From Spectribacter hydrogenoxidans (GTDB lineage: Bacteria > Pseudomonadota > Gammaproteobacteria > Nevskiales > Salinisphaeraceae), in contig NZ_JAVRIB010000002.1 in NCBI RefSeq assembly GCF_031846275.1, positions 186,001 to 250,000 on the forward strand: a stretch of DNA of 64,000 nt. Reading direction: 5' to 3'. A model generated the notes under the pieces. That model searched no databases, was not told the origin of the DNA, and was given only the letters and a program-made list of their open reading frames with translations. Positions 38,259-46,916 of this stretch are shown in pieces (the stretch's first letter is position 1; each line of letters begins with the position of its first letter). The translations under genes and the position numbers were made by a program.

Positions 38259-40442
38259 ATGGCAAGCAAGCAATCGACCTTCGACATCGAGCAGCGCGAC
38301 GACGGCGTGGCCGTGGTGCGCATGGACGTGCCCGGCGAGGCGCATAACGTGCTCAAGGCCGAGTTCGCCGGCGAGTTCGAGGCGCTGTTTGAGCGACTGC
38401 GTACCGACACTGCGATCAAGGCCGTGGTGTTCGCCTCCGGCAAGCCCGGTTCGTTCCTGGCCGGGGCGGACATCAAGCTGTTCGACAACGTGGCCACGTC
38501 CGAGGAGGTGGTGGCGCTGGCCGAGCAGTGCCAGGGCGCTTTCCACCAGATTGCCGATCTGAAGGTTCCGGTGGTGGCCGCGATCGACGGCGCCTGTCTC
38601 GGCGGTGGCCTGGAACTGGCCCTGGCCTGTGATGCCCGCATCGCCGCGGATACCCCCAAAACCCTGCTGGGCCTGCCGGAGGTGATGCTCGGGCTGCTGC
38701 CCGCCGGTGGTGGCACCCAGCGCCTGCCGGCCCTTATCGGCATCGCGGCGGCCCTGGATCTGATGCTCACCGGCAGGCAACTGCGCGCCAGCCGGGCGAA
38801 GAAGGCCGGGATTCTGGACAAGGTGGTGGCGCCGGAAGCGCTGATCGATGCCGCCGTGGCCCATGCGCTGGAACTTGCCGCGGGCAAACGCGCGAAGGCC
38901 GGCCTGTGGGCTGGTGGCGTGGCTGGGCTGCAGGCCCGCGTCACCGGACTGGCGCTGGAGGACAACCCGCTGGGGCGGCGGGTGCTGTTCTCCCAGGCTC
39001 GCAAGAAGCTGCGGGCCCAGACCAAGGGCAACTATCCGGCGCCGGAGCGCATCGTGGATGCGATTGAAACCGGTGCGGATCGGGGTTTCGAAGCCGGGTA
39101 TGCCGCCGAAGCGCGCTTCTTCGGCGAGCTTGTTTTCACCAGCGAATCCCGCGCCCTGCGCCATGTCTACCGCGCCACCGAGGACCTCAAGAAGGCGACC
39201 TTCGCGCCGGCGGGCACCGAACCGCGTTGCGTCAACAAGGTGGGTGTACTCGGTGCCGGCCTGATGGGGGCGGGCATTGCCACGGTCACGATTGACAAGG
39301 CCGGCCTGCCGGTCCGGCTCAAGGACAAGGACGACGACGGTCTCGCCGCCGGCATCGGTCATCTGCGGGCCCACTACGCCAGGCGGGTCAAGCGCAGGGC
39401 GATGTCGCGGTTCGACGCCGATATCGCGCTCAACCGCGTGACCGGCACCACCAGTTATCGCGGTTTCGAAGATTGCGATCTGGTGGTCGAGGCGGTGTTC
39501 GAGGACCTGGATCTCAAGCACCGGATGCTGGCGGATGTAGAGGCACACGGCCGCAAGGACACGATTTTCGCCTCCAATACGTCGTCGATTCCCATCACCG
39601 ATATTGCCGCCGGCGCCAAGCGGCCCGAGAACGTGATCGGCCTGCATTACTTTTCCCCGGTGGAGAAGATGCCGCTGCTGGAGATCATCGCCACCGATCA
39701 GACTGCGCCCGAGGTGATTGCCGCCAGCGCGGCCTTCGGCAAGGCCCAGGGCAAGACCGTGATCGTGGTCAACGATGGTCCCGGGTTCTACACCACTCGC
39801 ATTCTGGCGCCGTTCCTCAACGAGGCCACCCGCATCCTGGCCGAGGGCGTGGGCGTGCAGGCCATCGACAAGGCGCTCACCCGCTACGGTTTTCCGGTTG
39901 GCCCGATGACCCTGCTGGACGAGGTGGGCATCGATATCGGCACCAAGGTCGGTCCGATCCTGGAGAAGGCCTTCGGTGAGCGCATGGCGGTACCGGCCGA
40001 ATCGGCAAGAATGATCGAGGCCGGCTGGCTGGGTCGCAAGGCCGGCAAGGGTTTCTACGACTACGAAGGCAGGAAGAAGGGCGGCAAGCGACCGGTCAAC
40101 ACCGACCTCTACGGGCTGATGGGCGTGTCCGGCGACGCGACGATGGATGCCACCGAGATCGCCGAGCGCTGCACTTTCCTGTTCCTCAATGAGGCTGCCC
40201 ATTGTCTGGGTGACGGCATTCTGTCCGAGCCCATGCACGGCGACATCGGCGCCATCTTCGGTCTGGGCTTTCCACCATTCACCGGCGGGCCGTCCCGGTT
40301 TGCCGACAGGTTGGGTGTGAAGGAGGTCGTCGCCAGGCTGGATGCCTTTGCCGAGCAGCACGGCGCGCGCTTCGAACCCGCGCCGATCCTGCGCGACATG
40401 GCCAGGGCCCGGGCCAGGCGCAAGCAGCGTTTTTATCCCTGA
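38259..40442 (+). CDS. fadJ: Fatty acid oxidation complex alpha subunit FadJ
   Basis: 727 codons. Bifunctional enoyl-CoA hydratase and 3-hydroxyacyl-CoA dehydrogenase. Residues 1 to about 190 are a crotonase domain (GSFLAGADIKLFDN, oxyanion region DGACLGGGLELALACD, and LPEVMLGLLPAGGGTQRLP with the catalytic glutamates). The NAD domain starts at the GAGLMGAGIA loop (from Gly332), with HYFSPVEKMPLLEII, NDGPGFYTTRIL and a C-terminal dehydrogenase domain. It works with FadI. Size and motif set match FadJ better than FadB, though the two are close. Confidence 0.93.
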   Translation: MASKQSTFDIEQRDDGVAVVRMDVPGEAHNVLKAEFAGEFEALFERLRTDTAIKAVVFASGKPGSFLAGADIKLFDNVATSEEVVALAEQCQGAFHQIADLKVPVVAAIDGACLGGGLELALACDARIAADTPKTLLGLPEVMLGLLPAGGGTQRLPALIGIAAALDLMLTGRQLRASRAKKAGILDKVVAPEALIDAAVAHALELAAGKRAKAGLWAGGVAGLQARVTGLALEDNPLGRRVLFSQARKKLRAQTKGNYPAPERIVDAIETGADRGFEAGYAAEARFFGELVFTSESRALRHVYRATEDLKKATFAPAGTEPRCVNKVGVLGAGLMGAGIATVTIDKAGLPVRLKDKDDDGLAAGIGHLRAHYARRVKRRAMSRFDADIALNRVTGTTSYRGFEDCDLVVEAVFEDLDLKHRMLADVEAHGRKDTIFASNTSSIPITDIAAGAKRPENVIGLHYFSPVEKMPLLEIIATDQTAPEVIAASAAFGKAQGKTVIVVNDGPGFYTTRILAPFLNEATRILAEGVGVQAIDKALTRYGFPVGPMTLLDEVGIDIGTKVGPILEKAFGERMAVPAESARMIEAGWLGRKAGKGFYDYEGRKKGGKRPVNTDLYGLMGVSGDATMDATEIAERCTFLFLNEAAHCLGDGILSEPMHGDIGAIFGLGFPPFTGGPSRFADRLGVKEVVARLDAFAEQHGARFEPAPILRDMARARARRKQRFYP

Positions 40443-40449
40443 AATTACC

Positions 40450-40529
40450 AACCGCAAAGGACGCAAAAGACGCAAAGGGGCATTCGTTTCAGTCAAGAAT
40501 CCTTTGCGCACTTCGCGGCCTTTGCGGTT
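40450..40529. repeat. Family B inverted repeat, copy 1 (fadJ-fadE)
   Basis: Left arm 40450-40479 has AACCGCAAAGG followed by units CGCAAAGGA, CGCAAAAGA, CGCAAAGGG with a 9-base period. Right arm 40501-40529 (CCTTTGCG to TTTGCGGTT) is its inverse. The spacer is 21 bases. Confidence 0.85.
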
Positions 40530-40560
40530 AAACGATAACGACTCATAAGAGAGGTACGCC

Positions 40561-42807
40561 ATGTTCGCCAGACTCATGCACTGGATGCAGGCCAACCAGG
40601 TTCTGCCGGCCATTTCCGACACCGAACGCCAGGCCCTGGAGGCCGGCGACGTGTGGATCGACGGCGAATTCTTCGGCGGCAAGCCGGATTTCGACCGCAT
40701 GCTGGCCGCCAGTTACCACCGCCTGTCCGACGAGGAGCAAGCATTCATGGACGGCCCCGTGGAAGAGCTGCTCAACCGCGCGGATACCTACGCCATCGCT
40801 CAGACCCGCGAACTGCCCAAGCCGATCATGGACTTCATGGCGGAAAGCGGCTTCTTCAGCCTGCTGATCCCGAAGGAATTCGGCGGCAAGGGCTTTTCGA
40901 CGCTCGCGCGTTCGGCGGTGATGGCCAAGGTCACGCCGGTGTCCGGCATCCTGTCGGCCTACGTGGTCATTCCCAACACCTTGGGCGCGGCCGAGCTGCT
41001 GATCGACTATGGCACCGATGAACAGAAAGCCCATTACCTGCCGCGACTGGCGAAGGGCGAGTATCTGCCGTGCTTCGGCCTGACCGAGCCCACCGCCGGC
41101 TCCGACGCGGCCTCGATCAAGGCGGAAGCCGTGGCCTTCAAGGGTGACGACGGTGGGGTGAAGCTGCGCCTGAACTTCCGCAAGCGCTATATCACGCTGG
41201 GCCCGGTGGCCAATCTGATCTCGCTGGCCTGCCGCATCCACGATCCCGACAACCTGCTGGGCAAGGGCGAGGACGCCGGCATCAGCGTGGTGCTGTTGCA
41301 CACGGGTATGCCCGGTCTGAAAACCGGCGATCGCCACGAGCCCATTGGCGAAGCCTTCCCCAACGGCCCGCTCGAGGGCACGGATGTGGAGGTGCCGGCC
41401 GACCAGATCATCGGCGGCGTGGCACGCGCCGGCGACGGCTGGCGCATGCTCATGGAACAGCTCGCCGGCGGGCGCATGGTGTCGCTGCCGGCCACCGCCG
41501 TGGGCGGTATTCGCGGCGCCGCGGCCGCGGCCGGCGCCTATTCCATGGTGCGCCAGCAGTTCGGCCTGCAGATCGGCCGCATGGAGGGCGTTGCCGCCCC
41601 GATCGGCAAGCTCACCTCGCTGGCCTACATGACCGAGGGCGCTCGGGTGTTCGGCTGCTCGGCCATCGACGACGGCATCCATCCGCCGGTGGTTTCCGGC
41701 GTGATGAAGGCCTATACCACGGAACTGGCCCGGGAGGCCGCCACCGACGCCATGGACGTGCTTTCCGGCGCCGGCGTCATGCAGGGGCCGAACAACGTCA
41801 TCGGTCGCGGCTACTGCTCCACCCCGGTGGCGATCACGGTGGAAGGTGCCAATATCATGACCCGCACCCTGATGGTGTTCGGGCAGGGCGCCACCCGCTG
41901 TCATCCGCATGCCCTGAACGTGGTTCAGGCGGTGGAGACCAGCGATGCGAGCGCCTTCCGCCGAAGCCTGATCGGCTGGATGGGGCACTTCCTGAAAGGC
42001 GTGGGGCGCACTTGGTGGCGGGGCCTGACCCGCGGCGCCACCGTACGCGTCAAGGGCGCGGCCGGGCCCACCCGCCGCTACTACCGGAAACTCGGCTGGG
42101 CGGCGGCCCGCTTCGGCCTGTTCACGGATCTGGCCATGTTCTTCGTCGGCGGCAAACTCAAGGTGAAGGGCAATCTCACCGGCCGTTATGCCGACGTCCT
42201 GGCCTGGATGCTGTTGGGCTTCTCGGCGCTGCGCCGGTTTGAAGCCGAGGGTCGCCGTGCCGAGGACCTGCCGCTGGTGCACTACTCCCTGCAACTGGCG
42301 CTGGCCCGGATCCAGGCCGGCTTCGAGGGCATCTACGCCAACTTCCCGGGCCCGCTGGGCTCGCTGCTGCGGGTGATCGGCCTTCCGCTTTTGCGCCTGA
42401 ACAGCCTGGGGCGTCTGCCATCGGATGATCTCGGCAACCAGGCAGCGGTTATCGCCCAGAAATGGGACGCACAGACCGAGCGCCTGCTCGCCGACATCCA
42501 TCAGCCGGGTTCGGAGAGCCCGGGCCAGGGTCGTCTCATGCATGCGTTCCGGCTGGTCTGTGACGTCGAGCCACTGATCGGCAAGCTCAAGGCAGCCCAG
42601 AAGGCCGGCAGCATTCCGGCCGGCGAGCCGGATTCGCTGGTGGCCGAGGCCCGCGCCGCCGGCGTGCTGACCGAGGGCGAAGCTGCCCGCGTCACCGCCG
42701 CCCGTGAGGCGCGCCTGGCCGCCATCGAGGTGGACGTGTTCTCACCGGAGGAATTCTTCGCCAACGCGGCGAGCGCGCCTGATCGGGCTCAGCAGGCCGC
42801 TGCTTAG
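40561..42807 (+). CDS. fadE: Acyl-CoA dehydrogenase FadE
   Basis: 748 codons. FAD enzyme for the first step of beta-oxidation. The N-terminal half is a standard acyl-CoA dehydrogenase (MDFMAESGFFSLLIPKEFGGKGF, CFGLTEPTAGSDAAS, GGRMVSLPATAVGG); the C-terminal half (from about residue 450) is the DUF1974 extension found in FadE of E. coli. The N-terminal membrane segments of E. coli FadE (814 residues) are missing, so this is the shorter form. It has GAGAGG upstream. Confidence 0.92.
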   Translation: MFARLMHWMQANQVLPAISDTERQALEAGDVWIDGEFFGGKPDFDRMLAASYHRLSDEEQAFMDGPVEELLNRADTYAIAQTRELPKPIMDFMAESGFFSLLIPKEFGGKGFSTLARSAVMAKVTPVSGILSAYVVIPNTLGAAELLIDYGTDEQKAHYLPRLAKGEYLPCFGLTEPTAGSDAASIKAEAVAFKGDDGGVKLRLNFRKRYITLGPVANLISLACRIHDPDNLLGKGEDAGISVVLLHTGMPGLKTGDRHEPIGEAFPNGPLEGTDVEVPADQIIGGVARAGDGWRMLMEQLAGGRMVSLPATAVGGIRGAAAAAGAYSMVRQQFGLQIGRMEGVAAPIGKLTSLAYMTEGARVFGCSAIDDGIHPPVVSGVMKAYTTELAREAATDAMDVLSGAGVMQGPNNVIGRGYCSTPVAITVEGANIMTRTLMVFGQGATRCHPHALNVVQAVETSDASAFRRSLIGWMGHFLKGVGRTWWRGLTRGATVRVKGAAGPTRRYYRKLGWAAARFGLFTDLAMFFVGGKLKVKGNLTGRYADVLAWMLLGFSALRRFEAEGRRAEDLPLVHYSLQLALARIQAGFEGIYANFPGPLGSLLRVIGLPLLRLNSLGRLPSDDLGNQAAVIAQKWDAQTERLLADIHQPGSESPGQGRLMHAFRLVCDVEPLIGKLKAAQKAGSIPAGEPDSLVAEARAAGVLTEGEAARVTAAREARLAAIEVDVFSPEEFFANAASAPDRAQQAAA

Positions 42808-42818
42808 AACGAAGAATC

Positions 42819-42968
42819 TATCCGCAGATTGCGCAGATTACGCAGATAAGGAAAGAGAGAAGGGTTCTTGCTGATCGGAGTCAGTTGGCTTTCCCGGCGC
42901 GAGTGTGAAGTGCCCGCACCTCATGCTTTTGACCATTCAATCTGTGAAATCTGCGTAATCTGCGGATA
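42819..42968. repeat. Family A inverted repeat, copy 2 (fadE-CaiB)
   Basis: Left arm 42819-42848 begins TATCCGCAGATT, right arm 42939-42968 ends CTGCGGATA. Units CGCAGATTG, CGCAGATTA, CGCAGATAA show the 9-base period. The spacer of 90 bases holds no recognisable gene. Confidence 0.85.
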
Positions 42969-43002
42969 AAGCTCTTAACCGAATGACCGCCAAAGCTGTC
43001 CT

Positions 43003-44235
43003 ATGTCCAATCCATTGCTAGAAGGCGTCCGCATACTCGATCTGACCCGGCTGCTGCCGGGTCCGTTCTGTACGCAGTACCTGGCCCAACTCGGGGCCGA
43101 GGTGATCAAGATCGAGGATCCGGCCGGCGGCGACTACGCCCGCGAACTGATGCCCGAGTTGTTCGCGGTGGTCAACCGCGGCAAGCACTCGGTGACGCTG
43201 GACCTGCGCGAGGCCGACGATGTCGCCGCCTTCAAACAGCTGGTGGCAGGCGCCGACGTGGTGGTGGAGTCGTTCCGGCCTGGCGTCATGGAGCGCCTGG
43301 GCTGTGGTTATGAAACGCTCAAGGCGATCAACCCGACGCTGGTATACGCGGCATTGACCGGCTATGGCCAGAATGGGCCCTACCGTGATGCCGCCGGGCA
43401 TGATCTGAATTATCTGGCCTACGCCGGGGCGCTTGACCAGATCGGTTCGGCCGGTGGCGCGCCGGCCATGGCCAATGTGCAGATCGCCGATCTGGCCGGC
43501 GGCGCGTTGACCGCTGCCACCGGCATTCTGGCCGCGCTGCTCGGCGCGAAGGTCAGCGGCGAGGGTACGTTCGTGGACTCGAGCATGCTGGATGGCTCGC
43601 TGGCCCTGCAGCCGATCGCCCTGGCCGGTTTGCGTGCGCATGGGCATACCCAGCCCCGCGGTGCCGACATGCTTACGGGGGCATTGCCCAATTACCAGGT
43701 CTACAAGTGCCGCGATGGCCGCTATCTGGCGGTGGGGGCGCTGGAACCCAAGTTCTTCGCCCGTCTGCTGGCCGCGCTGGGTGAGCAGGTGCCGCTGCCG
43801 AAAACGCTCAAGGCGCTGGCCGGTGGCAAGGCATCAACCGGTCAGCGGTCTCGCAAGCCGCCGACTGCCGATTCCGGGGACCAGAGCAGATCGGGCAGGC
43901 CCGGCCTGCGCGACCGGTTCAACGAGGTCCTGGAGGATCCGGCCCGTGCCCGGCGCTGGCTAGCACCGGTGCGCTGGAGCCTCGCCGGGGTATTCCGGTT
44001 GCGGCCGCGCGACGCGTGGATTCGGGCCTTGTCGCAGGCAGACGCCTGCGTTGCCCCGGTGCTTACCCTCGAGGAGGCGCTGGCCGACCCGCAGGTGCTG
44101 GCCCGGGGCATGGCGGAGCAGGTCGACGGCGGGCCGGGCATTGGTTGCCCGCTGCATTTCGAAGGCAGGCGCCGCGACCCGCTGGCTCCGGCGCCAGGGC
44201 TTGGTGACGACAATGACTGGTTGCTGGAGCGCTGA
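43003..44235 (+). CDS. CaiB/BaiF-family CoA-transferase or racemase
   Basis: 410 codons. Family III CoA-transferase fold: N-terminal LEGVRILDLTRLLPGPFCTQYLAQLGAEVIKIE, and the catalytic Asp134 in GHDLNYLA. The family includes carnitine CoA-transferases and alpha-methylacyl-CoA racemases; the motif SGYGQ-like GYGQNGPY and size favour a racemase-like role for branched acyl-CoAs, but this is not certain. Residues about 277-301 (KASTGQRSRKPPTADSGD and following) form a low-complexity stretch unlike the rest and may be an insert. Confidence 0.85.
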   Translation: MSNPLLEGVRILDLTRLLPGPFCTQYLAQLGAEVIKIEDPAGGDYARELMPELFAVVNRGKHSVTLDLREADDVAAFKQLVAGADVVVESFRPGVMERLGCGYETLKAINPTLVYAALTGYGQNGPYRDAAGHDLNYLAYAGALDQIGSAGGAPAMANVQIADLAGGALTAATGILAALLGAKVSGEGTFVDSSMLDGSLALQPIALAGLRAHGHTQPRGADMLTGALPNYQVYKCRDGRYLAVGALEPKFFARLLAALGEQVPLPKTLKALAGGKASTGQRSRKPPTADSGDQSRSGRPGLRDRFNEVLEDPARARRWLAPVRWSLAGVFRLRPRDAWIRALSQADACVAPVLTLEEALADPQVLARGMAEQVDGGPGIGCPLHFEGRRRDPLAPAPGLGDDNDWLLER

Positions 44236-44256
44236 TTCCCCGGTCGTGGCCGAGTA

Positions 44257-45099
44257 TCAGCGCATCGCCCACTTCGTGCCCTGGCCGACCAGCCACTGAT
44301 ACTGGCTGGGTAGCAGCCGGGCCATCGCATCGATGGCATGGGCGTCCGGGCCGATCAGCACGCGCCGGGCATCACGCCGTACGCCTTTGAGGATGGTGCG
44401 GGCGGCCGACCCCGGCGTGGTAATGAAAAGCTTCTCGAACGCGGCCTTGCCGGCCGCCTCGCTCTTGCCACCGAGCACGCCGTCCATGTTGTCGGCAAAG
44501 CGTGCGGCCTGGGCGATGTTGGTCTTGATGCCACCGGGATGCACGCTGGTGGCCGAGATGTTGCCACCGTCCATGTCCAGCTCCTGGCGCAGGGCCTCGG
44601 TGAAGCCTCTGACCGCGAACTTGGTGGCGTTGTACGCGCCCTGGCTGGGCACGCCGATGATGCCGAACACGCTGGAAACGTTGACGATGTGGCCTTCCCC
44701 GGCCGCCCGCAGATGGGGCAGGAAGGCCTTGGTGCCGTGGACCACGCCCCAGAAGTTGATGTTCATGATCCATTCCAGATCGTCGTAATCGGCACCCTCG
44801 ATGGTGCTGCCCAGCGCCACCCCGGCGTTGTTGAACACCAGATGCACGGCGCCATGCTCGGCCGCCACCTTGCCGGCCCAGGTGTGCACGGCCTGGCGTT
44901 TCGCAACATCAACGACCTGGGTAGTCACTTTGACGGAACTGCTTTCGCTCACCAGTTGCGCGGTCTCGGTCAGGCCCGCCCGGTTCACGTCCGACAGCGC
45001 CAGGTGGCAGCCGCGGGCGCTCAGTTCCAGCGCCAGTGCGCGGCCGATGCCCGAGCCCGCACCGGTAATGGCGGCAACCTTGTTCTTGAAGTCCTTCAT
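44257..45099 (-). CDS. Short-chain dehydrogenase/reductase
   Basis: 280 codons. Classical SDR: cofactor loop TGAGSGIG (12-19), NNAGVA, catalytic Ser in VNVSSVFG and YNATK with the Tyr and Lys. An Asp after the second strand (LALSDVNR) suggests NAD preference. The C-terminal part (RRDARRVLIGPDAHAIDAMARLLP) matches SDRs that accompany flavin monooxygenases in hydrocarbon- or ketone-degrading clusters. It is the last gene of the reverse cluster that starts at the MerR gene. Confidence 0.9.
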   Translation of the reverse strand: MKDFKNKVAAITGAGSGIGRALALELSARGCHLALSDVNRAGLTETAQLVSESSSVKVTTQVVDVAKRQAVHTWAGKVAAEHGAVHLVFNNAGVALGSTIEGADYDDLEWIMNINFWGVVHGTKAFLPHLRAAGEGHIVNVSSVFGIIGVPSQGAYNATKFAVRGFTEALRQELDMDGGNISATSVHPGGIKTNIAQAARFADNMDGVLGGKSEAAGKAAFEKLFITTPGSAARTILKGVRRDARRVLIGPDAHAIDAMARLLPSQYQWLVGQGTKWAMR

Positions 45100-45146
45100 G
45101 TCTTTCTCGTTTTGATGAGGTGCTGGTGGTGTTGGTTTAAGAGGGT

Positions 45147-45289
45147 TATCCGCAGATTTCGCCGATTAGAAGATTAAGTGAATCCATGTTTCTTGTGCGA
45201 TGTGCGGCTTCGTCAGGAGCATGGCGCCACAACGACGCGTGACACGGGACCCCGCCAGCCAATCTGCGCCATCTGCGTAATCTGCGGAT
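45147..45289. repeat. Family A inverted repeat, copy 3 (SDR-monooxygenase)
   Basis: Left arm 45147-45168 (TATCCGCAGATTTCGCCGATTA) is partly decayed; right arm 45261-45289 has AATCTGCGCC, ATCTGCGTA and ATCTGCGGAT, 9-base period. The spacer of about 92 bases shows no gene. Confidence 0.8.
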
Positions 45290-45303
45290 GGATGATTCTT
45301 TCA

Positions 45304-46839
45304 TCACGCCGCGTCCGCGGATTGCGTTTCGACGACCGCAGGCGCCAGATCCTCGGCTCGTAGCAACTCGAAATGCCGGGCCGGAAAGCGCCGCGTGCGC
45401 CGCCGGAAGTCCCAGGTGAAACCGGGCCAGAGGGTGACGTTCTTGCCGCTCGCGTCCAGGTACCAGCTCTTGCAGCCGCCGGTGTTCCAGACCGCGTCCT
45501 TGGTGTGATCGTGTACCCAGCGATTATAGGCGTCCTGTGACGCGCGCTTGACGTCGACCGCGGCCAGGCCTTCGTAGTCGATGGCCTTGAGCGTGTCCAT
45601 GACCAGCGCGATCTGGGATTCGATCATGAAAACCATCGAATTGTGGCCCAGCCCGGTGTTCGGTCCCATCAGCAGGAACAGGTTGGGAAAACCCGATACC
45701 GTGGTTCCCAGGAATGCCTCGGTGCCGGTCTCGGCGAAGGTTTCGCGCAGGTCGGCACCAGCCCGGCCGGTGATCTTCAGCGGGCCGATCGGATCGGTGG
45801 CCGCGAAGCCGGTGCCGTAGATGATGACGTCCACCTCGCGTTCGACGCCGTCGGTGGTCACGATGCTGTGCTCGCGCACCTCGCGGATGCCGTTGGTGAC
45901 CAGTTCCACGTTGTCGCGGGTCAGCGCCGGGTAGTAGTCGTCGGAGATCAGCACGCGTTTGCAGCCCAGCGTGTAGTCGGGCGTCAGGCGTCGGCGCAGT
46001 TCGCGGTCTGGCACCTGCCTGCGCAGATGACTTCGGGCCTGGCGCTCCATCAGCTTCATCAGCCGGGGCTGGACCACGAATGCCAGGGCCCGGGATTCCA
46101 GCTGCCAGTAGAGCGCGTTACGCACTGCCAGCTGTGCCGACGGCAGACGCTTGAACAGGGCCTGTTCAAGACGGGTCACCGCCCGGTCGGGTTTGGGGAC
46201 CACCCAGGGCGGGGTGCGCTGGAACAGGTGCAGTTCCCCGACCTCGGGCGCGATCTGCGGCACGAACTGGATGGCGCTGGCGCCGGTGCCGATCACCGCC
46301 ACCCGCTTGCCGGTGAGATCGTAATCGTGATCCCACTGCTGGGAATGGAAGCTCACACCCTGGAAGTTCTCGATACCCGGAATCGTCGGATAGCTCGGCC
46401 GGGACAGGCCGCCGATGCCGGACACCAGCGATTTCGCCCGCCAGTAGCCGCGGCTGGTACGCACGTGCCAGAAACCGCCGGCCTCGTCCCACTCGGCCGA
46501 CTCCACCCGGTTGTTGTAGCGGATGTGACCGGTGACCTCGTACTTCTCGGCGCAATGACGCAGATAGGCCCAGATTTCGGCCTGGGGTGCGAACATGCGC
46601 GACCAGTTCGGGTTGGGCTCGAACGAGAACGAGTACAGATGCGACTGCACGTCGCAGCCGCAGCCGGGGTAGTGGTTGTCGCGCCAGGTGCCGCCGAGGT
46701 CCTCGGCGGCTTCCAGCACCACGAAATCATCGCGCCCCGACTGCTTCAGATTGATGGCCATGCCCAGCCCGGAGAATCCGGTGCCGATCACGGCCACCTC
46801 GACGTCGGTGGCGTGGGTGGTCAGGGGAGTCGAGGCCAT
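45304..46839 (-). CDS. Flavin-containing (Baeyer-Villiger type) monooxygenase
   Basis: 511 codons from ATG 46839, preceded by AGGAGA. FAD-binding GTGFSGLG (19-26), the BVMO-type fingerprint FQGVSFHSQQW in mid-protein, and a NADPH-binding loop GTGASA. FGTP-like FQRTPPWVV follows. Enzymes of this type oxidise ketones to esters or long-chain alkanes (AlmA-like). Substrate is not determinable. It sits between an SDR and a PF10118 gene, an arrangement that recurs in oil-degrading gammaproteobacteria. Confidence 0.88.
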   Translation of the reverse strand: MASTPLTTHATDVEVAVIGTGFSGLGMAINLKQSGRDDFVVLEAAEDLGGTWRDNHYPGCGCDVQSHLYSFSFEPNPNWSRMFAPQAEIWAYLRHCAEKYEVTGHIRYNNRVESAEWDEAGGFWHVRTSRGYWRAKSLVSGIGGLSRPSYPTIPGIENFQGVSFHSQQWDHDYDLTGKRVAVIGTGASAIQFVPQIAPEVGELHLFQRTPPWVVPKPDRAVTRLEQALFKRLPSAQLAVRNALYWQLESRALAFVVQPRLMKLMERQARSHLRRQVPDRELRRRLTPDYTLGCKRVLISDDYYPALTRDNVELVTNGIREVREHSIVTTDGVEREVDVIIYGTGFAATDPIGPLKITGRAGADLRETFAETGTEAFLGTTVSGFPNLFLLMGPNTGLGHNSMVFMIESQIALVMDTLKAIDYEGLAAVDVKRASQDAYNRWVHDHTKDAVWNTGGCKSWYLDASGKNVTLWPGFTWDFRRRTRRFPARHFELLRAEDLAPAVVETQSADAA

Positions 46840-46916
46840 GGAAATGGTCTCCTGTCTGGTCCGGGCAGGCCCGGAGCCGGCGGCCCGGCGTTTGCCGGGC
46901 CGCCGTCGGGGGGAGC

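Noticed and set aside
38214..40700. An 828-codon frame antisense to fadJ, and similar long antisense frames at 40543-42543 and 21396-23696
   Set aside because: They mirror the codon structure of real GC-rich genes on the other strand, resemble no known family and have no start signals.
38139..45289. CRISPR array
   Set aside because: The units are only 9 bases long, directly adjacent and arranged as inverted pairs, with no spacers or cas genes.
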